Shown: in pieces, positions 1-12,313 of the stretch | How positions within the stretch are numbered: the stretch's first letter is position 1 | Layout of the letters: every line of letters begins with the position of its first letter | Assembly: GCA_022885665.1 (NCBI GenBank) | Contig: JAGQDJ010000202.1 | Coordinates: 620,001-684,000, forward strand | Direction: 5' to 3' | DNA from: Triops longicaudatus | Taxonomy: Eukaryota > Arthropoda > Branchiopoda > Notostraca > Triopsidae | Length of the DNA: 64,000 bases | Made by a program: the position numbers and the translations under genes | Notes under the pieces: model-generated | What the model was told of the DNA's origin: nothing | What the model saw: only the letters and a program-made list of their open reading frames with translations | Database searches by the model: none

Positions 1-3000
1 AACTGAAATACGTCCGATCCTCAACGGTGGCCAGTAATGCAAAAATAAGGATGAAACCCACTAAGAACGCAACCCCCAACGCCGTGTAATTCGTTAGGGT
101 TTGCTTCCCATTTTGCGTACTCCTTAATTCTTTCCTCACACAACAAAGCTTGACACTAATCATTACGTAAAACACCAAGTTAAACACCCCAATTAAAGCC
201 ACAAAGGGTAGTAAAAAATAATTAAAGCCCTGCGGTGTGAGCCAGCAGTACTTCGAATGGCTTGTGTACTGATAAAAATGGCTATCAATTAGTATTGCTG
301 TACAAGGCATTAACAAAGGCAGTCCCCACGCGAATAAAGTAGCTTTGAGCATAAATCTCGAAGTCTTAACAGCCCAGACCTTTACAAAAAGCAAGTAATT
401 GTAGTAAGCTCGCACAAGCGTCCAGAAAAAGACGGCCAACGTGAAATAGTGAAGCAGAACCGCAACAATAAGGCAGATAGTTAAGTAATTCGTTAGTTCG
501 ATCCCGATCATAAAAACCGATACCAAAGCTGTCAAAGCTAGCGAACAGTGAAATATTATGTGATGGCCATAATATTTCGGTTGCGGTTCTCTCCATCTGG
601 GAAAAACTGCGTATGTCGCTAAAACACCCAATAATCCAAACAATGACAGCCCGCAGCCTACGGTCGTTCCAATCAATACCAGCATATTGTATCCGCCATC
701 AATCGGCCTCGTTGTGTGTTTGTAAGAATGTAAAATTGTAAAACTTGATAAATGATCACATTCACAGACATCAAAGCCGTCTGTTGGGTCCAAAAGCTGG
801 CAACCGTGTGTGGACCAGCCGTTCAGCCGCTGATTCCAGGAAACGCATACTCGATTGTTGAGAACATGAGTAAAATGATCGAACGTAGGCCGGAAGAGGA
901 TTTGCAAAGGTTTGGACAAACTATCCCCGCCTTTTAGGGCTATTTGAACCACTGGACTGTGAGCGGTATAATTTGGTAAAAGAATTTTACCGTTAGCGTC
1001 GCTCGGTTTAGGAACGTACACGGTGATATTTCTTCCTGTTCTTGTCGCAGCATTCATGAGTTGTACGGTTCTGTGATAAATGACAGCTGCGAACGATGGT
1101 GTATCGTTGGAGCTTGGTTGCAATGAAATTTTCAGTTTTAGTGCGATGTTGGGTGGTTGGGTAGTAACGTCGTAAACGGTATCCAAGAGCCTGACTGACT
1201 TTGCTGCGATTTTCGTGTAGTTGAGATTGTTGGAGTGAGCTGTAAATAACATTTCTGAAGAATTCACATTTATCTTCGTAGTGAAGAAGCTTAGGTTTGG
1301 GGAGAAGGAAGTAAAACTATGTGAAGAATAGTTGGAAATGTGGAATAAGAGGCTTACAAGGCTTTCTAGCAAAGTAGATGCCATATTTGACAGTTGTGCT
1401 CGGGCCAGTATTTCGGGGTTGACATTTAAAACCTATTACAAAATCGGCAAATGAATAATTATGCGGTATTAGTTGCTAGAAAATTAAGGCTGTACATTTA
1501 ATTGGAGATTGCAAGTTCCAAAACTCATTACCTCCTCTATTATTTCTGCAGATTGTGAAAGGACAGTTTCTTCCAATCGGAAGTTCGCCGTAGAGATACT
1601 TTCCAAAAGTAACACTGTAAGTTGAAGATCGGCTATTGTTGGCACTGCCCAGGTACGGGCTATGTTTTGCAGCTCAGAAAGGACATATTTCACATCTTGT
1701 GAAACTCCGAACAAACTGAGAAGGCGAAGTGTAGTTTCAGGTTGATCCGAGCAGTTCAAACTACTGGGGAAATGTTCAATAATTTTTTCCATTGTCCATG
1801 CCTACCAATGAAAATAATAGTAAAATTATTTTAAATTGAAAATCCGTTGTTACGGACGGCGAACTACGATATTAGTACTTACGTGTACTGTACCCCAGTA
1901 CGCACCACGATAAATGTCTCCCATGCAAGTACGTTGGAGCAACGATCCGTATTTATGCGCGCAGCGTTCTCGAGAATAGATCGTTTCGCCAACTGGCGTT
2001 TCTGCAAATGTTAAGTTGATAAAAGGAAGCTCTACCACTTGTTTCATACACTTAGTCATGCCTCTTATAGCCTTCACTTGGTAAACTGGTAAATTTTTAT
2101 TGATTTCTTCAGAAAGAAAAGCGACTGCTTCGCGTACTTGGTTATACGCCGTACTCAAGATACGTGCTTTACATAGTATGTAATATCTCGCAAACGTGTC
2201 GTACTCGTAAGAACTTTCTGGAACACTGTCATGTTTCATATCAGAAAATGTGCAATTCTTCCAGGTGAACCAATCGCGGTAAGAAAACATGTGAGAGTTA
2301 GTAGCAAGATTATGCGAACTTGCTTTTCCAAAGTTCTTAGCTTCTATCTTGGAACTTCCGTAGGTATAGTTTCCATCCTGGTCTTCCAGTTTCATAGCTA
2401 AAGCATTTCTGCGTACCGACACCAGTACTACAAATGTCATTGATGCGTCAGGCCACAGTAAAGTGTTGGATCGGAGGAAGGTGCCATCTGGTGTAAACGA
2501 TTCACAGAAAAAGCTTGTGAAATTTGCCGAAAATTTTGCGTTTAATTCGAACTTTGAGTCCTTGGTCTCAATTCCTTTTAATTGTGTCAATTTTCCGTCT
2601 GCGAAGCAGCGAAGGCGGTCGTAAATTATTTTCCAGTTTCGTGTTTTCATTTGAATTATTTTGTAATCTGTAGCTTTAAGGCTTTCTTGCGTACTCATAC
2701 GGAGTAAGAAATGATTTTTCGCACTGTCTTTCCACCTGACAGTCAGGTAATAGATGACATGATTGAAATTATTGCCGAAATCAACTTGACAAAGAGCTTT
2801 CCGTAACTTTGTCTCGCGTACTTCAACGACAAATACCGAACCGTTGTTTCCGGAAGTATTGGTAATATATCCAGGCACAAGGCTGGTACTGACGGAAGAA
2901 CTATCTTCAAACTGTACTGCGTCGGAGAAACTTTTTCTTGTTGTGTTAGGAAAATAGTTTTTCCGATTGCCAATGCTGATCCATAGCCTGCCATTTATGC

Positions 3001-4034
3001 CTGCTTTTTTCCGCACCAAATGAAGGACCCCGGCATTATGCTGTGTTAGTAAAGCCAGTGTAGCTTGAGGGTGCGCTTCCTTGCATTGTAACTCCGCCTC
3101 TTGCCAAGTAAAGCCACGTGTGTCACTATTCGCGACAATAGTCTTGTAGCAGGAATTAACTCCAAGATGGTTTGGTACGAAGTAATCCATACCGCTACAC
3201 TCGGAAAGTCCGAAGTCGACTGGATGTGCCACGTCGAAATTTGTTTGGTTCACGGTTCGTGGAAATGTAATGCAAAACGTCGACAGGTTCTCCGAACAAG
3301 GGCGCGTAGTTAGCGTGCGGTTGTGAGTGTACCAAGCTAAGCACAAATTGTCAGTGTCGATTATATCATAGCTGGCACTTAGAACGCCATCAAGCATTGA
3401 AAGTGGATCCCAAGTTTTTGACGAATTTAAATCCTGCCAATCTAAGAATTTAAAAATTTGAATGTAATTTTGCAGTCTTTCAACTTAAATGCCCCGTTTA
3501 ATCGTACGAAAGAATTTATCATGCATCCTTAGTAGTAAAAAAATCTGCATTACTTTTGGGTATGAAGTATGGGTACAGTGGCCCGCCTGGTACTCTACGC
3601 TTTGCTGGAAGCCAGAGCAAATACATCGAAAACATTCGGCTGTATTTAAGGAAAGCACTTATATTTCGCAGCCACCAAGAAATGTCGTTATCCGATTGGA
3701 AATTCTCTGTTGCCAAATAGCCGTTGCTGAAGCATGTACTCATTGCTTCACTCCATGATCTTACTGGCAGCGACTTGATGCACATTTGGTTGGCTGTCAA
3801 ATCGTCACTAATTTCTGTCAGCGTAAATCCGTTTGGACAAAACACGATTCGCTGCTCTTCATTATAACTGGTTATGCTTGCTGTTGGGCTTGATTGTAAA
3901 GGAACATTAGACACCGCGAGAGGGTTTGCTGGCGATGAATGGGTTAAGATTATTGAACTTATCACAAAGATGTCAAGAAATGCAACCACTCCAAAAAATA
4001 CGCAAAAGTTGCTGGTAACCATTGTGATTCCCAC
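1..4034 (-). CDS. Adhesion G-protein-coupled receptor with two C-type lectin domains (3' end off the left edge)
   Basis: Four exons read on the minus strand: 3554-4034, 1883-3441, 1532-1801 and 1432 down to 1, joined in phase to give about 1247 residues before the window edge. A hydrophobic N-terminal segment (about residues 12-30) is a signal peptide or anchor. A first C-type lectin-like region (about 50-217) spans the first intron; a second (about 240-375) contains WQEAELQCKEAHP and LWISIG. A hormone-receptor-like region (ETPVGETIYSRERC...RTC...W) precedes a GAIN-type stalk. The GPS is clear: CVSWN...GWSTHGC...CECDHLSSFTIL, with predicted autocleavage between Leu and Ser of HLS (codons at 749-751 and 746-748, near residue 998). 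Six membrane helices follow; TM7 and the tail are missing. Ligand unknown. The GPS plus 7TM architecture makes the family call secure. The start codon is the first Met before the hydrophobic segment. Confidence 0.88.
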
Positions 4035-4726
4035 ATTTAACTTTGCAGTTCTACTAATACGGCACTATTGAACACTGAACAGAAAGCAAGGTGCTAAACA
4101 GTGCCTTTTGGGGTACAAAACTTTAATTTCGCCTTGACACAAACGTTTGACACCACATGAGTCAAGACTAGCTAAATATCACACCAAGTAATTTTTTGAA
4201 GCTGTTTAGCGAAGTGCCGAAGCGGAAATTGGTCGTAGAAGGAAACCGCACGTCCGGTAATCTAGATGAAGTACCGCTGCCAAAATCTTTGGAGGAGGCT
4301 CTATAACTAGCAAAAAGTAGGTTGTTTGTCGTAGAATTGTTTTACGTTTTTCTTTTCTTAGAAAAAAAGTTCAGTATTTTTCTTCTTTTCTAGGGCAAAG
4401 CCTCGTTAGATACTTTTAAGTTAGACTCTTTGTAGAAATTAAATACTCTCAATAGTTACATTCTAGCACGTCTTATAGTGATTTTGACGAACGTATTATT
4501 TTACTATTGCTAGCCCAAATCTGAAAATGTCAGTTTTTTTAAGTCAAATTTAATTGTATTATTCATATACATTTCCAGTCTCTGTAAAGATTTTCATTGT
4601 ACATTTCTGTTTATAAAATCGCATGCGACGATATTGCTGCTTAGATTCTGTGTGGGGAAATTTTTTCTACTACGTAGTATACAAAGGTACATTTTTATAG
4701 CCAAGTCATTAGCATAAATGCGGGTC
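4035..4726. other. Intergenic DNA between the receptor start and the transporter stop
   Basis: AT-rich sequence with no supported gene. It must hold the promoter of the receptor (which reads leftward from 4034) and the 3' untranslated region of the transporter (which stops at 4727). I see no clear poly(A) signal or core promoter motif. Confidence 0.5.
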
Positions 4727-7700
4727 TTATGTCGGATCCACATTTGGATTATCGTACGCAAATTGTTGTACGGAAGTACTCTTCTCCAACTTGACCTCTG
4801 GCTTGACTTTGTTAGGAGCTTTGTATGATAGCCATGCAAACGTGAAACACAAAGTGCAAATGGTTTTGGCTCCCAGTCCTATGCCCAGCATATTCCTAAT
4901 TACATTTAAAATAAAGAAAAAATAAATAAAATAAAATGAGCGTCTCTTTGAAATTATTTTTTTTTTTCGAAAAACCTTACCTGGAGAGAGAGAAATTGTC
5001 GTATACAACGCAAGAACCTTGTTCTCCACAACTTTCCTGCCAGACGAGACACTGGCTGTCAAAAATGGCGCCAAAAATCACAGGAGACGGAATGCTACCA
5101 ATAGAACGGATGATGAGCCACTGCACGCCCAGCGCAAACGATCTGGTCTGGGCGGTGACGCATCGTAAAGTCGCATTTAAGGCCGGCATGGAGTTCAGCA
5201 TAGTGAACAAAATCAAGAAGAAGAATAGACCGACGAACAAATTCAGACTGTCACAGCCGTTATTGCACTTTTGGTGGGAGGCTTGCACGGACACTTGCTC
5301 GCCGTTGATCGTGACGTTCCTCAGCGGGCCTTCGATGCAGGAACAGTTGGCGTACATTCGCTTCACACCTTTGCCGTATGTAATGGTACACCCAGCGTGG
5401 CAAGGCGAGAAATACATGACATTATCCACGCCGCATATCGGATCAAACATTTCCGTCACGCAGCTACATTGGCTATTACATTCTGCCGTGAGATTAACAG
5501 TCGACCCGGCTGGTACCAAAGTTCCATTGTGACTCATGTTCACACCCGCGTATGGTAATTCGGGACACCAAATCAAGAGCGATATAGCAAATAATAACGC
5601 CGCTACGGTACAAGCTGCACAGAAAAACAATACCGCTTTGCAGGATAGTTTAAAATGTTTGACCAAATAGCCACCCAGGAAGGTACCACCACTACCGGCC
5701 GGTACGACGAGTATGCCTACCAGCAAAGCTGCCCAGCTAGCTGACACTGCAAACTCGCTTTCCATGAATTTAGGCACGAAAGCACCAAAGCCAGCGACAA
5801 CGAAGGCTTCGCAAGCGCCGGCTAAACTTAAACCGATGAATGTAGGATTGAGGAGAATTTGTTTCAGGAACTCAGGTATTTCTTTTAATGTGGCCTTTGT
5901 CTTCCCTTTCTCGACCTCTACTTCGTCGTCTTCGTCGTCTTCCCGGGGTTTCTTCTTTCGTTCGTAGGCCTCCGACACTTTTTGAGCGGCTATTGCTTTC
6001 ACACCTACAAAAAATCAAAATAGTAAACTACTGCAAACAGATCACATTATGAAACGATTTAATTGAGGAATTCTTGATCAAATTAATTGCAATTATCTGA
6101 TTTATATTTACATTTTCATTCATCATGATCTTTTTGTATTAGTAATTTATTTTTTTTACTACTCTTCGTTCATTTATCAATTTGTCCGTATATTTATATA
6201 TTTCTACTTCAAGTGGCGAATTTCTTAGATTAAAGGAACTGAAAACTCAATGACTAAATGGAAAGAAACTCCGTTCGTTTGCTTCATGCACGAACTTGTT
6301 TAACGACCTAATGTAAACCTGTTTGATGTGGTTGATCAAGGATGAAAGGCGTTATAGAAATATGAGTTCGTAATTTACCAGGTAATCTTGCTGGGAATGC
6401 CAAAAGGGGGAAGGCTACAATAATTGCAAGGAATCCGACAACCACGAAGCCCAACCACCACGCGCCGACCCACAATTCACTGTCCGCAGCAATTCCAGCT
6501 CTAAAGTAAAAAAAAGCAACACGGAAAAAGTGTCAACAATCACTGTCAAAGCTTCTCAAAATGCAGAATGACACTTTCTGTAACTTACTCTGCAGCAGTA
6601 ATCCACAGAAAATCCGTATACAACTTGAGCATTTGCGAAGCTACGCCAAAGCCAATGGCTGGACCAAGAATGGCGACCATGTAAAACGAGCCAGTGTACA
6701 CGGATGACATTTTTGTGGGTACAATTTCGTCTAAGAACGTCACTCCTAATGTGTATAGTGGACTAGCTCCGATTCCGTGCAGAAGTTGTCCTGCGATAAA
6801 GAAATACTGGTACTTGGACAAATTCGTCTCCTTTTTGGTATCCAAAGTACAATAGTCGGTGGCATTCGCCAAACATCCTGCGACGTCGTCATGATTGGTA
6901 GCCTAGCGTGCCAATTTACACGAACTGTCGTTAGAAAACTCGTCAATTTAAAAAAATATACGCATAGAAATAGTACTGAGAGGAGTTAAATGCTAGAAGT
7001 ATCGTTTGAGAATGAAAGTTATATACACGTATGCTATGTTTGAGCGATTAGATTGTTACTGGACTATTAAAACAACTAAAGGGCGTGTTACTTGGTACAA
7101 TCCGGAGACGAAATTTGGTAGGGCGAAAACGAGCGAACCGAATCCCATAATGAATATTCCCCATCCGATCCATTTGGGCTTGCAAGCTTCGGGTCTACCA
7201 CCAAGGTACGATACCGGCAAAACGCAAATCAACGAAGCGATGTCGTAAGCAATCACAATGGTCCCACTCTCGGTTGACGTCAGATCGAATCGCTTTTCCA
7301 AAGTGGTGATGATCACGTTCACAAAACCGTTGACAATAATGCCCTGCAGAATTCCACCGAAACACAACCAAAACAAAAAGTGTTTGGCTACGCGGGTTTT
7401 TTGGAGACAGCTCGGTTTCAAACAAAGCCAGCCGCAAGTGCCGCCTTCGTCATCTTCGATGATTAATTTCTCCGACCCGGGCAATGATGTGCTAGGTAAT
7501 GTAGTTGCGGTAGTGATCCCGTTTCGTTTCGTTTCGCCATTCTCGAAGCCAACTTTTTGCTCACCTAAAAAAATAAAGAGATAATGAACCTCGGAAAAAA
7601 ACTTATAATAAATAAAAACGAATTCGTAGCATTCTTTCGAAATTGAACTAGTCTTCTAATTCCTAGATGAAAAATCGTTCACAGCAGAGACTCCGATCAA

Positions 7701-8042
7701 GGTTAATACATGTCGAAATTTTCTTTTATCACAGAGAAAAGTGTACACGTGAAACGCAATACAGTATTAGTCATACGCAAAAGGATTGTCGTAAAATATA
7801 GCATATAGGCCTACTGCAGCTAAATTCATTTTCCTAAATATTCTGCATACTTTTAGACCGAAATTGAGTCACGATATTTTAATACAAATAGTTTTGCAGC
7901 GTAACGGAATGTGCTCAGGAAATGACGCTGAATTTTTATTCAATGATAATCGCAGTTTTCAGTGCACAACATTGCGGTACTTTATAAAAGTGTATGTTTG
8001 GTACAAAAAACACGTGCAGATACCTTCAATGATTGGTGCCAT
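4727..8042 (-). CDS. Organic anion transporting polypeptide (OATP/SLCO family)
   Basis: Six exons: 8024-8042, 7092-7564, 6589-6902, 6379-6500, 4981-6004 and 4727-4895. They total 2121 nt, a 706-residue protein, the usual OATP length. This plasma-membrane carrier of the major facilitator superfamily moves amphipathic organic anions and typically has 12 helices. Evidence: the family signature before TM6 appears as SELWVGAWWLGF (the usual Arg before the Trp is Leu here). The large extracellular loop between TM9 and TM10 holds a cysteine-rich Kazal-like domain (about 484-530: CSC, DPICGVDN, CHAGC). N-glycosylation sequons (NMS, NGT, NLT) lie nearby. The first coding exon is only 19 nt (encoding MAPIIE plus one base). 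It is inferred from an ATG followed by an in-phase donor, so that start is the weakest part of the model. A cytoplasmic acidic/basic stretch (KKKPREDDEDDEVEVEKGK) sits between TM6 and TM7. Confidence 0.93.
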
Positions 8043-11035
8043 CCCGGAGAACGGAAACAGGTGTCAGTTCTTTTTTAAAAAAATGCGTGCTTCAGTGAGT
8101 TTCATTGACGAACTTGCGAACAAGTAACGCGTGAAAGTATATTTGAAAGACGGATTGCACAAAATCACCGCACAAACAATTTACTCCGAAGCAACTGAGA
8201 GACGAGTATCGCTCTCATATGAGAACATTGAAATGCTTCCTCACGCTAAACGGTTCTTATTTATAATCGTTTGACGTTCTAAGCGAAAAAAAAACATCTT
8301 GATCTTGATTGTATCGTCATCCGATTTTCAAGATTCACTTTAACACGGCGGCGTTTGTTTGCATTGTCATAGAAAGGTTATCTTTATGGAGCGTTTTTTC
8401 CACCCTCGATCCACTTACACACACATGTTAATTGGTAAGGGTAGCCGCTCTTACGAAACCGACTAATAAACTAGTGCGGAGATTTTGGCCATAAATGTCT
8501 TAACGGTTTAGTACTCTGACATATTTTTTTTAAGAGGCCAATATGTTCCGAAAACTCTCTGACATAGCAACAAGCCTATACCAATTACAAAGCACGCACT
8601 AGGATTCAAATTCACACATCGTATACAAACCCACGGAACACATAACAACCTGGTTTTCCTCCCTGCACTGAAGGGAATGAAGGTCACTTCCTGGTGATTT
8701 TCAAAGATTCTTCTTTTCGTGCTCGCTCGCACTGTCAATGACCTTGCTTGTCACAATGAAGGTAATACAGCGAAAGAAATTTACGAATTAACAGAGATTT
8801 AATTTTCGGTTTCGATTTTAATCCGCTCTTGGACGAAAACTTAGTATAGAGACACAAACGCAGGTTGCACCGTGCCCACACAGAACGCTTCAGCGGATAA
8901 TGGCGATGCAGGCTTGCAGCAAGTTTCTTGACGCGCTTACATAGAAGAGAGAAAGTTGGGAGATTGGGAATTTTTGAAAGCGATTTAGCTTATCCAGGTT
9001 ACACTAACTCAGCTGCAAGCCAGGTTTTCGGTTTTGACGCTTCCCCTCTGGGCAAAGTAACCAGGTACATGTTACCTGTTTATGAAATTCTCACACAAGA
9101 ACTGAAGCCGACACGCTTGCACAAATGCACTCTTAGCGAATGGGTTGTGCAATACGGGTTTACCGTAACTTCTACCAGTGGCTAAAAAAAAAGGAGCTGG
9201 TAGCACTGGGACGGAACGAGCAGTACTCCCACGAATTTGCTTTTGAGGCAGGGCATCCATATCCTGGAGTTTCCCGCATTGATGGCTCCACAAACACCAG
9301 TGGCCTAAATTAAAAAGTTCAAAAACCGGTACTTCAAAACCTGTGTGTTCGGGATTTACTACCAAGGCTTTTCTTATGACTCGTGAAAAGCAATACTAAG
9401 AATTTTCTTATTTTTAATTAAATCAATCTCAGCACGTCGACGATTCCTAAATAACTTATACTTTCCCTTTCATAGAATGCAGTACGTAGTGTTGTACGAT
9501 CCATGGTATGAGCTGTAGTAAACTAAGGTATTTTTATGTAATAATGGTGGTAGGGTTTTTAGCAAGGTATAATATAGGATAGCTTTTTGTTGTTGTTGAC
9601 GTTTTGCCTTTTTATGCATATGTTTTAAATAACCAAGTCATTCACCTCGGTTGGAAAGGTCCTTATTGAACAAAGGTGCACTATCAAGTTTTTCCTTGAA
9701 GCTCGGAATAATTCCCGGCTAGATAAACTGCATTTCTTTTTTTCCTACACATAGACCGGCTTTTTCAGCATTCATATTAAAAAAAAAATACTGACAATAT
9801 AATAGACAGAAGTATCTTTTATCGGAATTCGGTATCATATACTGAAACTGAGATGTTGTGACAATGTTTGGTACACCAAGATTTTTCGAATAAATAAACG
9901 CCGCGAACCTTTGAGTGATTAGTAGAATAAGTTGCGGAAAAATTAAAGTAACATAAAAAATAGGAATGGTATTTTACTGACGAAGATCACTTATGCTTAA
10001 ACATGAAAACATATGCTGACATCAAGGTTATACAGTACAGCGTCGTGACTCAGAGAACGGTAGGCGAAATTGTTAATATCCGTGCGGGTTTCATGGTAAA
10101 AGAATGAAATCCTTTCTTTCCTGTTGCAAGTTTAATGGAAAAAAGTTCGTGAGGCTTCCGGATTATAGTGGAGTTTTCATGGGAGTAACTTGAAAGTCAA
10201 TTTATTCAACGGTAATTTATTCAATGGCATTGTTGAACTGTCAGTGCAATGAAGTACTATTGTGTGTACACTGAAACTGCAGTAGAATTTTTGCGTCGCG
10301 TGATTAGTAGAAGCATTTTAATTCAAGTTACGCAACGCACGGAAGCATAACAGAAAGAGTAATAACGTAGAAGAAGTATACGTAAATTATACGTAAAAGC
10401 TATTAAGATTTATGATGGAACCTTAAATTTAATAAAGTTAAGCTCCTCGTGCTATGGATCGTTTTTTAAAGGCTTGAGGACACAGATCACGCAACTTGGG
10501 TTTCGTAAAAATTAGGAAAAAGCGTCGACAGGCAAAAGAAACCACGTTTTTCTAACGCATTTCTCTTATCTCAAAATACCACTCGTAAACTCGCCGCCCG
10601 GTATATTGTTACTTTTTTTTTCAAAAGCAATTAGGAAAGCTTAGAGGATTAGTTTTAAGTAGAAGAGCTATTGACTTTTATTATTCACCACTTTTGATTA
10701 AATGTGAGAAAAGTACTCAGAAAAAGGCCGTTTAAAAGAGTGGATACCCAGTTATTTCCCACTTCATTAACCAGAATATTTACTGCGCCACCATATACTT
10801 TTATACGAACTGGCGTAAACCATGTCACCTGATCCGCCGGACAACTTTCAAGATTCAAGGTAATTTATCATGAAAGGGTGTCAATGTTAACTGGCCAGTA
10901 CCAAATAAAAACTCATTCAGTTAACAAAGCTTATTGACTTTTAAGTGGTATTATATATTTACAAACGATTCTTTCTTTAAGTAAACGAGCTAAGTTTTGA
11001 AAAAAAGGAAAAGGCGTTGTCAAAAAGAAAAGATT
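8043..11035. other. Long intergenic region with no supported gene
   Basis: This holds the 5' untranslated region and promoter of the transporter at its left end. Open frames here are short, lack paired splice signals and match nothing I recognise. The longest (97 codons, minus strand, 9072-9365) lies in a patch of slightly higher GC, but shows no domain. Confidence 0.5.
11022..11026 (-). terminator. Pol III terminator of tRNA-Phe
   Basis: Five consecutive T on the minus strand, ten bases downstream of the tRNA 3' end and flanked by further T-rich sequence. This is the usual signal for RNA polymerase III termination. Confidence 0.7.
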
Positions 11036-11108
11036 TGCCGAAACCCGGGATCGAACCAGGGACCTTTAGATCTTCAGTCTAACGCTCTCCCAACTGAGCT
11101 ATTTCGGC
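11036..11108 (-). tRNA. tRNA-Phe (anticodon GAA)
   Basis: A 73-nt minus-strand sequence folds as a standard cloverleaf. Acceptor stem GCCGAAA pairs with TTTCGGC, followed by discriminator A. The D-arm carries the A-box-like TAGCTCAGTTGG. The anticodon loop is ACTGAAGAT, giving anticodon GAA (Phe). The T-arm carries the B box GGTTCGATCCC. There is no intron and CCA is not encoded. A run of five T (minus strand, 11022-11026) about 10 nt past the 3' end is a good RNA polymerase III terminator. Confidence 0.97.
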
Positions 11109-11341
11109 TATGTAATCGTTCTCTCTATACAATAAAAAATATTGATCTAACTAGAAAATGTAATATTTTTTCGCGTGCTTTTGTTATTTTCGCACAAATC
11201 GAACGTTGCGTTATCCCTATAGTAACATGGCTCAAGCGGATGTATCCATGTGATGAGAAATAATCTTATATCGAAGACACTACGACATACTCCGGACATA
11301 CGCAAGAACGCTCAATTCGCATTTTGCACGAATATTTGGCA

Positions 11342-11349
11342 CTGCTGAG
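11342..11349. repeat. Left target-site duplication of the hAT-type element
   Basis: The 8-bp sequence ctgctgag lies directly outside the left inverted repeat and matches ttgctgag at 11606-11613 in seven of eight positions. Confidence 0.65.
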
Positions 11350-11605
<256 letters not shown>

Positions 11606-11613
11606 TTGCTGAG
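11606..11613. repeat. Right target-site duplication of the hAT-type element
   Basis: The 8-bp sequence ttgctgag lies directly outside the right inverted repeat and pairs with 11342-11349. Confidence 0.65.
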
Positions 11614-12313
11614 GAGGTTGACAAAATCAAAGAATGTGTAATAAAAGTTTTTCCGAATGCACCAGCGCTTGTGAAGCAAATCATGCGTGTGTAATATAAA
11701 GTCCCCAATTATATAATAGAAAAAGTTTTTGTTTAAAACCTTCCGTAGGATCCTTGTTTTCCTTAAAACACTCCATTTTGAGTGGAATCTACACTGATTA
11801 CCTGATATTGATTGTTGTGAGATGTACCGAATAATTCTCCTCACATAACCAGGCTCAGAAAACTACTATGTAGTGCTTTTAGGCTATCTCTAAATACCGA
11901 TAACGTAACTCATATTGTTCTTAGACTTTTTTTATTTTTGGTATGCGAAAATGTACATGTACCCGTCTTACTATATTAGGAAACCACGACAATGATTTTC
12001 GCTTCCAGGAGAGCCGGCTGCCCGAATAAATCGAAATATATCAAATATGCTACATATTTACTGTACCAAAGCAAGTTATCTGAATCTGGATATTTAACTA
12101 TGTCCCAAGTACAATTTCAAAGAGATTGCCATTGACTTATCTCTCATTCAACTCAACCTTGTTAAAATAGAAGCCCATACGTTTTGCCTCTTTCCAGTGC
12201 AAACCTTTGTTTTCACTGTGTTCAAAGATTACCAACAACTCTTTTACCAGATTACTACAAGACTTTATTATAAAAAATGCATACGAAGATGACAGGAACA
12301 CGTTATACGCAAC
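11614..12313. other. Intergenic DNA, includes the 3' flank of SHPRH
   Basis: No gene supported. A minus-strand AATAAA (12264-12269) lies about 45 nt beyond the SHPRH stop codon. The rest is plain AT-rich sequence. Confidence 0.5.
12264..12269 (-). promoter_or_regulatory. Poly(A) signal of SHPRH
   Basis: AATAAA on the minus strand, about 45 nt past the TGA stop codon at 12314-12316. Confidence 0.6.

Noticed and set aside
366..596. 76-codon minus-strand frame overlapping the receptor membrane region
   Set aside because: It is a different frame of the 7TM exon; the correct frame gives the GPS and six helices.
9072..9365. 97-codon minus-strand open frame in the 8-11 kb gap
   Set aside because: The peptide is unrecognised, with no paired splice sites giving a larger model. 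It may deserve a transcript check but cannot be supported.
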